Source: Caecitellus pseudoparvulus
Taxonomy: Eukaryota > Bigyra: Bicosoecida
Length of the DNA: 33,327 bases
NCBI GenBank assembly: GCA_965644315.1
Contig: CBFFRQ010000170.1
Span: 1 to 33,327, forward strand
Direction of reading: 5' to 3'
Positions 20,545 through 30,604 of the stretch are shown here, piece by piece (the first letter of the stretch is position 1; each line of letters begins with the position of its first letter). The notes beneath the pieces were generated by a model. That model did no database searches. It saw nothing but the letters and a program-made list of their open reading frames with translations, and had not been told where the DNA came from. The position numbers were made by a program, and so were the translations under genes.

Positions 20545-21111
20545 TATGGTGTTAATCCTCTAGCTTCGAAAACCACCCCCACCTTGCGCCAGCTTCTCCG
20601 GAATTGACGCCGGTAGGCATGGCAAACACAACCGATTTCCGCAGCACGGTTTGCCGCACTGCACGGCCCCCTGGCTGCCTGTCGCTGAGTGACGGCACGA
20701 ATGAGACTTCCTGGTCAAAACTAACATAGAAGGGCTCAGTCTTACAGGTCTGATTCTCTTGCTCCTGCCCCTCTCAGCGCCAGGCTGCACTAAATCGCTG
20801 GTTGCTAAAATCACAACCGCAGCGCTTGCCACTGCAGAAGAGTGTTCAAGAAGGCATAGCATCTCACGGGTGAGAAGTCATTCTAGAGTCCATTGTCATC
20901 TCACAGCTTGTTGGTGTCTCGTGACTTGATTGTTTAATGGGCTCCAATGGCGCCCTCGCCTCGATATGGGAAGGCATGTCTCGCACCGTCCTGCCCAGCA
21001 AACCTCCACAAACCTGGCAAGAAACTTTGCGGGGCGAAAATACGCAATCCACGTTCCGTGGCAGTCCTTCGTCTGACACATAGAAGCCTTGCCGAGCGGC
21101 ATTTCCACACC
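20545..21111. other. Intergenic region between the SPRY and RHS-like genes
   Basis: Upstream of the SPRY gene and downstream of the NTPase-nuclease gene, both on the minus strand. Apart from the TATA-like box at its edge I recognise nothing. Confidence 0.5.
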
Positions 21112-24100
21112 TCAGTCACTTCTGCCACTAGGCTCACTTGGTTCATCGGCATCACTTGAGTCAGGGTCAAACACATCCGGAAACTCAGTGATTTTTTCAG
21201 CCGTTGGCGTGGGCACAGGCACAAAGTCGCCACCCAACATCGCATGCACCAGCGGGGAGTCAAGGTACTTCGCGCATTGCTCCAAGTATGTCTTGTTTGC
21301 ATCAAGACCTGTGTTTGTGATGTACAGCATGTGCACCCGCCACTCTGGCTTGCTTACTCCATCTACTGGCTCTGCTGTCACCCTCAGCTTCTTGTACTTG
21401 TCAACACCACTGCCCTTCTGGCCGCCAGTTCCTTGCCCAGCACCACTTACACCGCCAACGGATACTTGCTCTGCCTTTACCCGCACGTCTGCCTTCAGCA
21501 GTTCTAACCAGGAGTTCACAACAGACATGCCACCCTCAGAGCCCTCTTCACCCCCAGCGTCTGATGCGGGCGCGTTCTCGCTGCCGCCAGGGTGCAACAA
21601 CCTCACGTTTCCATCCTCAAGAACCTCGAGGTGTGACCGTTTTGAGAGCGCCACCTGTGCAATGTCGCGCAAGCCAGGGGGCACATCCGTGGGTTTTCCC
21701 TTTCCTGATGCGTGGGCGTACAGGTTGGAGGAAGTCACCTCAACGAACACGGCGTGCTTGACCTCTGTGTCATGATGCACCAGCAAGGCGTCCACGCCAG
21801 GGCTGTTCTTCCACGTCTGAATCACCCATGCATCACCTGCTTTCATGCCGTGCAAGGATGACAACACATCTGCCGGCACCACAGAGCTGTTCAGCGCGAG
21901 CTGGTTTGGTGGTATGTCGCCAACTTGTGGCGCCTGCCCTCCTTTCAATCCCAAAACCCTCATCAGCTGTGACAAACGAGGAGCGTTCGTGACCGATGCA
22001 GGCGACACCACCTCCACCAAGTCCAGGGAGTTCTCGTTCTGAGGGTACTCCATGGACTGCTTCACTTTCTCAGGAAGAAATGCTTGGCCCACCGCCAAAG
22101 CACGGTGTCCGCACGCACCCAGCGCCAAGAGTGCGACAATGTCGCGCTCAAATTCACTCTCCGTGGAATCAGCCCCTCCTAACAGATTCGACAATCGCTG
22201 CCCATCTGTTCTCCCGTAAGTACGTGACAGCAACACCTGCAGGAGAGCATGCCTCGCTGCCAAGGACACAAACACTGCGTTTCTTCTCACCCTTTGGACT
22301 TTGACTTTGGTGCGGGACACCATTGAGGCGTTCGCCAGCCCATCAAGAGCTTCCCCCATATGCAATCCCCAGGTCGCTGCCGCGATGGTGGACCAGGTAA
22401 GCGCCACGTCTGTGCTGTTGTCACGAAGCTGTCGCTCGAGGCGCCTCTGCAGCTCATCCGACAAATTGTCGAACGTTTGCTGCAGGGCTTGTTTGTGCCC
22501 CATGTGCTTCAGATCGTGAAGGTACTGCCGAATAAAGCGTGGCACATTGCCAAGGTACTGCAGCATTTCCCACACCTCATGCTCCGTTGGAATCGCAGGC
22601 CCACCGCCCACTCCAGCGTGCCCTGCGCTTGGCAGCGACAGCTCTGCATCTACCCCACTGAAGAGCACTGCCATCATGGTCTTCGTCGTGGTTGGCCCCA
22701 GCTCGTAGAAAACTGGCAACGTTTGACTCTTCATCGTTTCCTCCAAAATGGTGTCTGGGGAGCTTGCCAGCACACGCATCGTGCCTTTCCCCTCATGCCG
22801 GCCGTCCCAATCACACCAACCAAGAAGCGCCCCTTTCACCGTACCCTGTTTCTCATCTTTCACATTTCGGTACAACTTGTTCACCTCGTCCACCACAACC
22901 AAGCGCTTGCTGTGCAGAGGCTCCGCACCAGGTTCACCAAACAAGTCATCCAGGACGTTCAAGACGGTCTGTGGAGGCAGCTTCGAGAAGCGTAGCAGCG
23001 GCCACATTCGTTTATGCAGCACATTCCCGCTTAAAGCATCCCCTGCGCTCGTGTTCAGCCCCTGCAGCAGCGTCTTTAAAGTAGTGTCAAGCAGAGCACC
23101 ACCATTCCGCACATACAGCACATCAGCCCCCAGGCCAACAGCCGCGATGCTGACCAGCGCTGCCAGAGTCGTGCTCTTGCCGCATCCATGTACCCCTGTC
23201 AGCAAATGCCCTGGGCCGTCACTCGTCAGCGCTTTTGCGCAGCTTGCAAGGAAGGCAATGCGCTCTGGCGTCCACACGATGCTCAACGTTCGTAGTGCCT
23301 GCCGAGGCAGCTGCTCCAGCGTGCCGTCTAGACAGGGACGAACGGCAGGTAGGTGAATGAAATTAGTTTCCTTCGGATGTAGCGTCAGAGGGAGCAGAGA
23401 CGGAGCTGCCTCGTCGTCCGTCGCCGCGCAGATGCCGTACTCTTGCTGAAAGTCTTTGGGCTTCAAACCCTTGCTGCTTACAGGCGAAATGAACCTCGTT
23501 GCAAATGCCACAACCTCCCCGTTTTCACCAAATACGGGATTCAATCCAGTGATGTCCATGGCGTACTGCGATGCGCCCTCGGTTCCTGTTGCACCACCTG
23601 CGTCGCCCGCTCGTCCCCCGTGCTCCACCTGCAGTGCAGCCTTGGCCTCCTCAAACCATTTCAACACCCCCTCCTTACCTCTCAGCATCGCATTTCCCAG
23701 ATCAAGCTTCCAGCCCAGCACATGCCGCACCGCCTGACGGTGGCCGGTCTCTGGCATGTACTCGTGTCCAGCCGCACTGTCAAGCAGCACTTCCCGCAGT
23801 GGCAGCACCGTATTCGAGACACCTGCAGAGGACAGCGCAGAAGCCCACGTGGCCTCTTCTTCGGCTCTCCTCTTGGCGGCGGCAGCTGCGGCGTCTGCAG
23901 CAGCTACAACATCTTCGGTGAAAGCGGAGAGCAAGACCTGCAGCAAGTCCTTGAGAATTTCGGGCTTCATGTTGAAGACTCCAAGAAGTGCCTTCTCGTT
24001 AATTTTCTTCGAGGGGAGCGCCAGCAGCTTCTTCATGCCCCGAGCTATCTCCTGCGTGGCAACCTTCTGATCCTGTCCACTCAAGTCCTCAAGCAAAGCT

Positions 24101-24614
24101 GGCAATGAAGGGCAAGCCAGTGCCAGGGCTGCGGCAGTTTCAGGGAAGGACCCCTGCGTCAAACGCAAAGAAGAGTGTGCTGGTGCTTGCGAAGGCTCGT
24201 GGGGTGCAAGCAACGCGCAGCACCTACCCGAGGCAGCTCAGGGGGCAGATACCTCACGGCCTCCTCCAATCCGAGATGACCCAGAGTTGCATGAAGACCT
24301 CCAGGCTCACGCACGGCCGGGGTTCTCATCGCCGTAAGCACAATGTCAGGCTCAGGCAGCATCGCCGTGCTGCAGAAGCGTGCTGCTCCCACGCCCGGCC
24401 ACGTGCGCCACGCCATTGAAGAAGACGCGTACTCTCGTCGCGGAACACTGCCCATCATGGCTTCCCAGGCGTGCTCCACAGAGGAGGTGTACTCAACACA
24501 AGCAGTGGGCATGAAAACGCTGCCAGACGAAACGCCACCACGCCAAACAATGGCGGCGGCACCTCTGAGTGCCCTGCCAGCCGTAGCTAGAGCTGAGCGA
24601 GAATTCAAGAGCAT
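21112..24614 (-). CDS. RHS/Crinkler-type P-loop NTPase with PD-(D/E)XK-like nuclease domain
   Basis: Two exons: 24614-24228 (129 codons) and 24153-21112 (to TGA), joined in phase 0, about 1,142 residues. ATG 24614 follows an in-frame TGA. The first ~27 residues are rich in Arg, Ala and Ser with no acid (MLLNSRSALATAGRALRG), resembling a mitochondrial presequence. A helical header is followed by Walker A GVHGCGKST (K about 455) and Walker B LVVVDE (D551, E552). The C-terminal third has FERDIVALL and then GVDALLV (D917) and VFVEVTSS (E934), the strand pattern of a restriction-endonuclease-like fold. NTPase plus nuclease is the known architecture of eukaryotic Crinkler/RHS proteins, often subtelomeric and retroelement-associated in trypanosomes. 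Whether it acts on host DNA, retroelements or another cell is unknown. The frame is intact. Confidence 0.8.
24154..24227 (-). other. Putative 74-nt intron of the RHS-like gene
   Basis: CCTCGG|GTAGGTG...TTTGACGCAG|GGGTCC on the minus strand. It joins LPPELPR to GSFPETAAAL in phase 0 without loss of frame. Long open stretches on both sides support it. Confidence 0.75.
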
Positions 24615-25355
24615 ACTTCAGAATGTATGGCAGACCAGTTGTGTTGGGCGCACCGGCGCTCGACGCGAACTTGGAGTCGGTGTTGGCTTGTGCTGACGCC
24701 TGCGTCCCAGCACTTCGCAAAACTTGCACAGCTCTTCGAAGCGCCGGGTTGAGCTTGCCTGCGTCACTTGAGGGCCGAGATAGTTCTGCTTGGCTATGAC
24801 GTGGCAGAGGCGTGTAGTTTTTGGTGAGAAATGTGTGCAAATGCGAAAACTGTCTCCGTGGCTGGCGCTTGTGAAACGACGTTTCATGCTTTGGACGCTG
24901 ATGCCAGCTCCACCCCCCGGCACACACCACACCAATCCTGGCGGTCACACTTGGCCTGAGAGACTCCCCGCCGTGTCTAGGTTCCGAAAAATGCCATCAA
25001 TCTCCGTTCCAGCCCCTCTTCCCTTGCATACGTCACACCCCTCTGACATCACAAGAGCACTGTGTGTGAGAGAGACAAGCCTGGCCGGTTGGTGTGGATT
25101 TCACACATTGGGCTGGCTCATGCGACACAGGTGACAAGACGCCCCAGCAGCACCACGCAGCAAGGCCATAGTGGACACCTTCAAAACGCAGCACGTCGCT
25201 CACCGGGTTTGTGTCGAGGAATTCCCAACACCACCTTGACTTGGCCAGCGTCGGATCTGCGAGGAATGGCAGCGCTTGAAAGAGCAAGCTCCTGGTTCGT
25301 GCCACACAACAGGCAGCACAACAGTGCATGGGTGGAAAGAGGTACATATCCATAC
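24615..25355. other. Intergenic region upstream of the RHS-like gene
   Basis: Contains the expected promoter of the minus-strand RHS-like gene. Minus-strand frames around 25033-25368 have somewhat protein-like sequence (FLADPTLAKSRW, FEGVHYGLAAW) and could be a further exon of the FN3/EGF-like relic, but I could not connect them with confidence. No other feature is seen. Confidence 0.4.
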
Positions 25356-26034
25356 GTGCTCTTCGCACTCTTCATGGCATCCAGCGGCTCCCACCAGCGC
25401 TGGAGCAGGGGTGGTACTGAGCTTGTTGGGAGGAGGCATGCTCGTTGAGTTCAGCACGAAGCCCGGCTCACACTAGCACACGCCACCGCCGTGCGTGAAG
25501 TCTGGCAAAAATGCAGCATTGGGGTCAGCACAGGCGCACGTGCTGCACCCCGCAGGATCCCCGATCCCGAACGCCGTCAGCAACAGGGTCTGTGCACCCA
25601 TGCCCGCCAGGGAAGGCAGCGCCTCATCGCAGGCAAAGCCGTCCGAGGAGGCGACGCTGGCGTGCCCTGCCATATTCTTGGCGCGCACATTGGTATACAC
25701 GGTGCTCCCAGGCGTCAGATCGAGGCCTGTCGCAGCCCATGCCGTGCGCTGCGCCACGACCGTTCAAAGGGTCGCTGCCAAACACCCCAAAGATACTTGG
25801 AACGTCACAGAGACGTGGATCGTGTAAGCCAGCATCATCACCTTTCTCTGCAGCCGTGCAGTACACGAAGAAGAGGTCCACATCTTCTGGTCGAGAGATG
25901 GAGTCAATGAAGGTGGCAGCGTCTTCCCCATCTCCGCCACATAATCCAGCGCTGTCTGCAGTCAAGGGATTTTCTGTCCCCCCCGTAAACCCCTCCAACA
26001 CCACCTCGTTCCCGTGTGCGGGGGGGGTGGGCAC
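25356..26034 (-). pseudogene. Fragment of an extracellular FN3/EGF-like protein
   Basis: An upstream exon (26034-25761) ends FGVFGSDPLN and joins across a 34-nt intron to GLDLTPGSTVYTNVRAKNMAG, which matches the strand pattern of extracellular fibronectin-III-like modules (T-GL-L-PG-T-Y-V-A-N-AG). A Cys-rich part follows (CSTCACAD, then GGVC, CEPGFVLN), reading like an EGF-type C-x-C-x-P-G-F motif. An in-frame TAG at 25473-25475 sits exactly where x should be. The frame continues beyond it to HEECEEH near 25356. The upstream end abuts the segmental duplication, so the gene is also truncated. Such modules occur in large secreted or surface proteins. I infer a broken fragment; sense use of TAG is less likely because the LINE ends in TAG. 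Confidence 0.6.
25727..25760 (-). other. Putative 34-nt intron in the FN3/EGF-like fragment
   Basis: TTGAACG|GTCGTGG...GCGACAG|GCCTCG on the minus strand, phase 1 on both sides. Splicing joins DPLN to GLDLTPGS, restoring the expected module sequence without any frame correction. Confidence 0.65.
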
Positions 26035-26827
26035 ACCTTCCCGGGCGCGTCAGAAGCTGGAACAAGTCAAAATGGCATTATTTCATGTGCACACTGTGTC
26101 ACACTCGTTTCACGCTGCGGGAGCCGCGGCGGGCCGCGCAATGTGACGGGGTGGATTGGCGTGGTGGCGCGGGAGGGCTGGGTCGGAGGCCGAGGCAGGC
26201 AGACTGGTCAACTTTTCTGGTCGTTCTGGTGAAAGTCACAGAGGGGACTAAGCTTGATGCTTAGATTCAGATGTTTGCACTAGCGAGTGATGGCTCGCGG
26301 CGAATAGCGCAGGAGGCCCCTGCAAAGTGGGCCATTTTGGGCGCCAATTTCCGCCTCCACAGCTGAGCGGCAAACTGCCTGTGCCAGCTCCCTTGCACCG
26401 CAGCGCACGCGCGTATGAAGGCGATTTCCTGTCTTTGCATTACAATTTAAGCGCCGTGCACGATCCATTTGTCCGATACAGCACCCCCCTTGACAGGCTG
26501 TCTTGGGCTGCCTTGGGCTAAGTGGCGAAGCCGCCTCACGCGTCCTCGCTGGCGCTGCGCTGCTTGCCGACGGGGCCCTGCAGCGCCCAATGGAAGCGGT
26601 AGGACTCTTCCCCTGGCTTGCCCTTCGCGATCCAAGGCGCTTCGTGCACAACGGCCGGGCCAGCAACCACACCCCCGTCACAAGCATCCAGGGCTCTGCC
26701 TCGGCCTCCGGCACGTGGTTTACCCGCGCCCACCCCTGCACCCCAGAAGGGCCCAGCTTCAGGTGTCGACAGAGGAGGAGGGTCTCATCGGGCAGGTAAC
26801 TGCGTGCATCGTCCCTCAGTGGCGCCA
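26026..26827. repeat. Segmental duplication, copy 2 (partner 10755-11555)
   Basis: Same orientation as copy 1, about 15 kb away. It starts near GGGTGGGCACACC and fades after GGGCAGGTAACTGC...GGCGCC. This copy is continuous with the upstream part of the minus-strand gene ending in it, suggesting that it is the fuller source copy or less decayed. Confidence 0.85.
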
Positions 26828-27165
26828 GGGCCACGGCTACGTCCACCAGTGTCCGCTCCATGAATCGCTTGCCGTCCCAATCGATGATGCACATGACGTC
26901 GGCTGGTCCCGGCAGCAACAGCCAGTTGGTGTTGCCAGAGGGATACCGCAGCCTCACACTTGTGCACAGTGCGAGGGGGGGGCGGTGCCCTGCTTCCTTT
27001 CCATCCACGATGTCGCCAGGCTTTAGTTGCACCTCGTACAAGTTGCCCGGAGGCCCCACCCGCCGCTCCCTCAACCACGCCAGGGCGCTCGGCCCCGCGA
27101 CGAAGGACTCTGGGAAGGTCAGTAGTTCAGCAGCGCTCCTGAATCGCGCCACGGTCGGCCTCATG
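26536..27165 (-). pseudogene. Unknown gene with one frame break (fuller duplicate)
   Basis: From ATG 27165 the minus frame reads MRPTVARFRSAAELLTF, YEVQLKPGDIVDGKEAG, WLLLPGPADVMCIIDWDG, LPDETLLLCRHLKLG, AEPWMLVTG. The frame conserved in copy 1 then continues, one base out of register, as VVAGPAVVHEAPW, ESYRFHWALQGPVGKQ, SASEDA and TGA at 26536. The break lies in a G5 run (plus 26672-26676), where copy 1 has one base more. It could be a mutation or a homopolymer error. The frame may begin further upstream, since it stays open to about 27335. I do not recognise the family. Its 5' end is divergent from, and may overlap, the + strand gene at 27303. Confidence 0.55.
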
Positions 27166-27302
27166 GCCGTGCCCACCAAGTTCAGTGGGACCTCAGCGCC
27201 TGGGTCAGAAGCAGCCCGGCACAGGCGAGCTTGGCCTTTGATCGGGCCCTGATCTACCAACTGTACGTGTTGTACCTGTACAGTGTAAAGCAGAGGGCCC
27301 AG

Positions 27303-28723
27303 ATGCAAGCTCAGATCCGGGAGCTGCAGGTGCACTTGAGCGTGGAGATGGGCAAGGTCACGCCGGGCGGCAGTTTCCGGGTGTCCAGTCCAGCCGTCTG
27401 TCCATGTCCAATCTCATGGACGCCATCGGCAGGCAGAGGCTCCCTGGACAGGGTCCGTGGAAGTTTGCACGAGTAAAAGCAGAGCAGTGGAAGGTGGTGC
27501 CACACTCGACTCTCACACTCATGTGCACCAACACGGCCCTCCAAGTGCCAGAAGGGCCACTTGGCTCCCCTGACGATGTCTACGAAACGCTGGTAGCGGA
27601 CGCCGACCTTGAAACGCCGGAGTTAGACTTCCCTCTGGCCGCCATGGACGGCATGCCTGGCGCACTGGAACAGGCGCTGTCAGTCCGGCTCACAGGGGGC
27701 GCTGATCCCTGGGACGACGCCAAAGACCTGATGCGGCAGGCAGACCCCGGGCATGTGCACGAGGCGTGCAAGAAGCTGCGCGATGCAGTGTCGCGGCTCT
27801 TCCAGCCCAGCATGCTGTCCAAGAGCGAAGCCTTCATGGAGGCAGTGTCTGTGCTGTGCCCCGCCAGGGAGGCGGAGGTCCTGGTCTGCACGCGACACTG
27901 AAAGCAGCCGGCCCACGACGCATTCCTTGACATCAGCTCGCGCTTGGACGGCACGGGGCAAGCTGCCCAGGATGCTCTGCGCTACCTGACTTGGGCGGAT
28001 CGAGGGCGCAACGTGCTCTCGATGGAGGAAGTGCGCCGCAGGCAAACTGCGCGCTTTGCTGCGGTGCGCGACTTTGCCACACCAGACGCCCCGTTTGACT
28101 GCGCCGCGCTCGTGGCAGCCTCCTTGGAGCAGGAGTTGCGCAGGGGGCTCGCCAAGGACGCGGGTGTGTCCGTGAGGCCCCAGGACGTCGGCACAGCGGC
28201 GGCGCTGGGGGCGCTGTTTGAAGCTGCGGTGTATCTGGTGGGCACGATGCGCAATCAAGCGTACAACTTTGCACGCAGCACACCGCCGTTCCCTCACACG
28301 TGCCGGTGGCACGAGCTCTCCGCCGCCAAGCTGTACACTATCGGCGCCGTGCTCGGGCCATTGTGGACCTTCTTGCGCGGGGAGGAGGCCAGCGCCTCCA
28401 CATGGGGCTTCGTCACCCGGGCCTTCCGTGCTACACTTGAGGAGGATGATGAACAGCGTAAGGAGCTGGCCCAAACGCGTGCCGAGGAAGCGCTTGCGCA
28501 GCACCCCGTGGTCAGCACTGACGGCAGTGCCGAGCTGGGCCCCTGCCCGGGCCAGGGATCGGATTCAGGCTCGGGTTCAGGTTCCGAGTCTGGGCTTGAG
28601 CGTGGTGCCGAATCTTCCGGTGTGCTCGGAGAAGGCGAAGCGGTGCAGGGGTGCGGAACGTCACGCGGCACAAAGCGCCCGCTGAGCGATGCAACACCCC
28701 TGAGAAGCATGTCGTTGGAATGA
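27303..28723 (+). CDS. Hypothetical protein, tiny intron, internal TGA possibly in a second one
   Basis: First in-frame ATG at 27303 in a frame open from 27231. A helical start (MQAQIRELQVHLSVEMGK) is joined in phase 0, across a 32-nt intron, to SSRLSMSNLMDAIGRQRL. The frame then runs to TGA at 28721-28723 except for one in-frame TGA at 27899-27901. A 30-nt phase-0 segment GTCCTG...AAAGCAG (27878-27907) would remove that TGA if spliced, though its donor is weak; otherwise it is a nonsense mutation. Past the TGA the sequence stays protein-like (DAFLDISSRLDG, LRYLTWADRGRN, YNFARSTPPFPH) and ends in a Gly/Ser/Glu-rich tail. No family is recognised. It is divergent from the gene at 26536-27165. 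Confidence 0.5.
27357..27388 (+). other. Putative 32-nt intron
   Basis: GGCAAG|GTCACGCC...GTGTCCAG|TCCAGC. It is phase 0 and exactly reconciles the two open frames on either side. The donor GTCACG is weak; the acceptor TCCAG is acceptable. Confidence 0.55.
27878..27907 (+). other. Candidate 30-nt intron containing the in-frame TGA
   Basis: GCGGAG|GTCCTGG...TGAAAGCAG|CCGGCC. Length divisible by 3, phase 0, containing TGA 27899-27901. A weak donor but a good CAG acceptor. It is proposed because other introns here are of similar size. Confidence 0.35.
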
Positions 28724-29909
28724 TGATAAGTACCCTCGGTACAGGGCCATGTGCGTATGCCTGCTCTGAGGCTGGTGACACCGCAACCACTCATATCCCC
28801 ACCGCACGCCCGTCAGCGCAATGCAAGCTATTGCAGCGTGCCAGCGTTCGCTTGCGTGCAGCACCCCCAGCTTGGCGCTGAGGAACAGCTGCACACCTGT
28901 GGCCCATGCAACCACCACACCACTGGAAGCGTACCCCGCCTGGCCTTTTGCCCGTGTGACAAAGAAGCAACGGACCAGCACCAGCAGAACACCCCCCCAC
29001 CCCCCCCTGGACACAAAGGGACACTTTCTGATCTCAGCGCAAATCTGAACGGTGCAAGTCAAGTCCCCTTGCTAGCGTGCGTTTGCACATTGCCTTGGCC
29101 TCGGCCTGCTTGTCGCTGCACGAGTACACAGAAGTGAGCGGCGCACAGCTTGCGTGCCGGGCGTTTCGCCTGCAACGGCATGGGACATGTCACCTCCTCC
29201 GCTCCCGCCTGTCGCCCTCTCCTGCGCAGTGAGCCGGATAGTGTCGTGAAGAGCTGTACACCTCATGGCCTGCAGACGCCATCGCAGGCTGCAGGTTCGT
29301 GCAGGGGCCTAGCACGCGGGTTCAGCATTGGCGTTGCAAAGCCGAGTCACACACAGACCCCTCTGCGTGCAGGCGCCCCCCACCCGAGCTCCCCCTGCCA
29401 GAGCATGCCCTTTCGAGAAAATTGACCTTGTTGCATCGTAGAGTGTGCTCCATGGATGGCTTGAGCGGTGCGTTGGGACACGGGTGACACCGCCCTCACC
29501 ACGGCGTTTCGTGCACATGCTGAGGCACACTGCAAGGCACCGCCCCACACCCGTGCCAGACCCAGCGCCACAGGAACCAGATATTTAAATTGATGCTTGT
29601 CGGTGCCTATTGAAAGCGCGGCAGCTTCCTGTGAGGGTGGGTGAGACTGCATCCTCTGGTCTTTGGTGCCGCCTGCCTCCAACGCCACCTCTACGCAGGC
29701 AGGTCGCTCCCACCCGCCACGCGCACATGCCACCCTGTCAGCTATTCGCAGTGCCCGCTGAGATGATCCAAGTATCTGCCTGAATGCCGCATTCTGTACT
29801 GGGACGGTCTGAATGGTGCGTGGCCATCATGCGCTCCTTCGTGCTTGGCGATCCAGACGGTGCCTGGCACTCCCACACCATCACCCGAGCCACTGCCGCC
29901 CCTTCACAG
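28724..29909. other. Intergenic region
   Basis: No convincing gene. Notable only for a C-rich run near 28990-29010 (ACCCCCCCACCCCCCCC) and an isolated AT-rich ATATTTAAATTG near 29581. Upstream exons of the small gene at 29910 could lie here but I could not identify them. Confidence 0.45.
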
Positions 29910-30322
29910 GAATGGAAGACCTGACGGCCTGATCATGAGGGGCAAGTCCCACCACGGTGCGAGCCAAAATGGGGTGAGTGCGAAGGGCTCCTGCGCTGGT
30001 GCCTTGTGCAGGGAGCGACTACACTGTGACTGCTGGTGTCAAGGTACATTGCCCCATGAGCCTACCGCCCCCACCTGCGCAGGCCTTCCGGGACGCGATG
30101 CTCCAGAATAACTGGTGTACCACCCTGAACGACTTGGAGAGGCTCCCCACAGTGCTTGGCGGACTGAGAGGTGCGCGGCGGCAGAGGCGGGCGGCGGCAA
30201 AGGCGCGTGGCCTGAAGCGTGAGTGCTCCGAGGCGGGTGCCGTGGACGCAGGGCATGCATTGCAGTGCGCAACACCACCTGGTGACAGTTTGATGGCCAG
30301 TGCGAGCTGCAAGGTGCCGTAG
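29910..30322 (+). CDS. Small spliced gene, C-terminal part, product unknown
   Basis: Three exons are suggested: 29910-29973, 30012-30043 and 30083-30322 (ending TAG). The first begins after a CCCCTTCACAG acceptor. Introns of 38 and 39 nt have strong consensus ends (GTGAGT...TTGTGCAG and GTACAT...TGCGCAG). Exons 2 and 3 join cleanly to read SDYTVTAGVKAFRDAMLQNN, followed by a basic stretch RGARRQRRAAAKARGLKRE. Exon 1 (GLIMRGKSHHGASQNG) reaches exon 2 in frame only if the GGGG run at 29971-29974 has one more G, or if another 5' exon is used. No family is recognised; the basic tail might bind nucleic acid or be a nuclear localisation signal. Confidence 0.45.
29974..30011 (+). other. Putative 38-nt intron
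   Basis: AATGGG|GTGAGTGC...CCTTGTGCAG|GGAGCG, a near-perfect donor and a CAG acceptor. Confidence 0.6.
30044..30082 (+). other. Putative 39-nt intron
   Basis: GTCAAG|GTACATTG...CCCACCTGCGCAG|GCCTTC. Pyrimidine-rich acceptor; phase 0 on both sides. Confidence 0.6.
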
Positions 30323-30604
30323 ACCCCCCCCTCTGCCTGCAATGCACAGCCTGCTGCCAGTTCACCAGGGTACCCTCAAAAACAGGATGTTTGCCCCACC
30401 CCCCAAATCTATTTCCATTCGATACCCCCCCCCACCAAAAGGCATGTCGCCCCCATCAGAAAATCTCATGACGGCACCGTTCACGTGAAGAAGACCTCCA
30501 CACCTTGGGATCTATCCACGGCAACGGCCCCCCTTCAAGTTCTCAAATGCATTATGGCAGGCACTGCACCTTGACAGGAAAGCCATGACAGAAGGGCCGT
30601 CCTG
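30323..30604. other. C-rich intergenic stretch
   Basis: Lies between two convergent genes (small + gene, minus RHS-like NTPase). It contains repeated C runs on the + strand (for example TAGACCCCCCC, CCACCCCCCAAA, ATACCCCCCCCCACC, CGCCCCCATC), that is, G runs in the minus strand or minus transcript. No gene seen. Confidence 0.5.

Noticed and set aside
24343-24696. 117-residue + strand open frame opposite the first RHS exon
   Set aside because: The minus-strand exon splices in phase to the main NTPase frame and has an in-frame upstream stop and ATG; the + frame has no continuation or motif.
26280-26650. C-terminal half of the 351-residue minus frame ending at 26280
   Set aside because: Comparison with the duplicate at 10755-11555 shows that the conserved reading frame switches near 26672; the remaining stretch is out of frame.
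12825-27901. Reassignment of TGA or TAG as sense codons
   Set aside because: Both terminate long intact frames here (LINE ends TAG; SPRY and RHS-like genes end TGA), and the internal stops cluster in regions with other signs of decay or a candidate intron.
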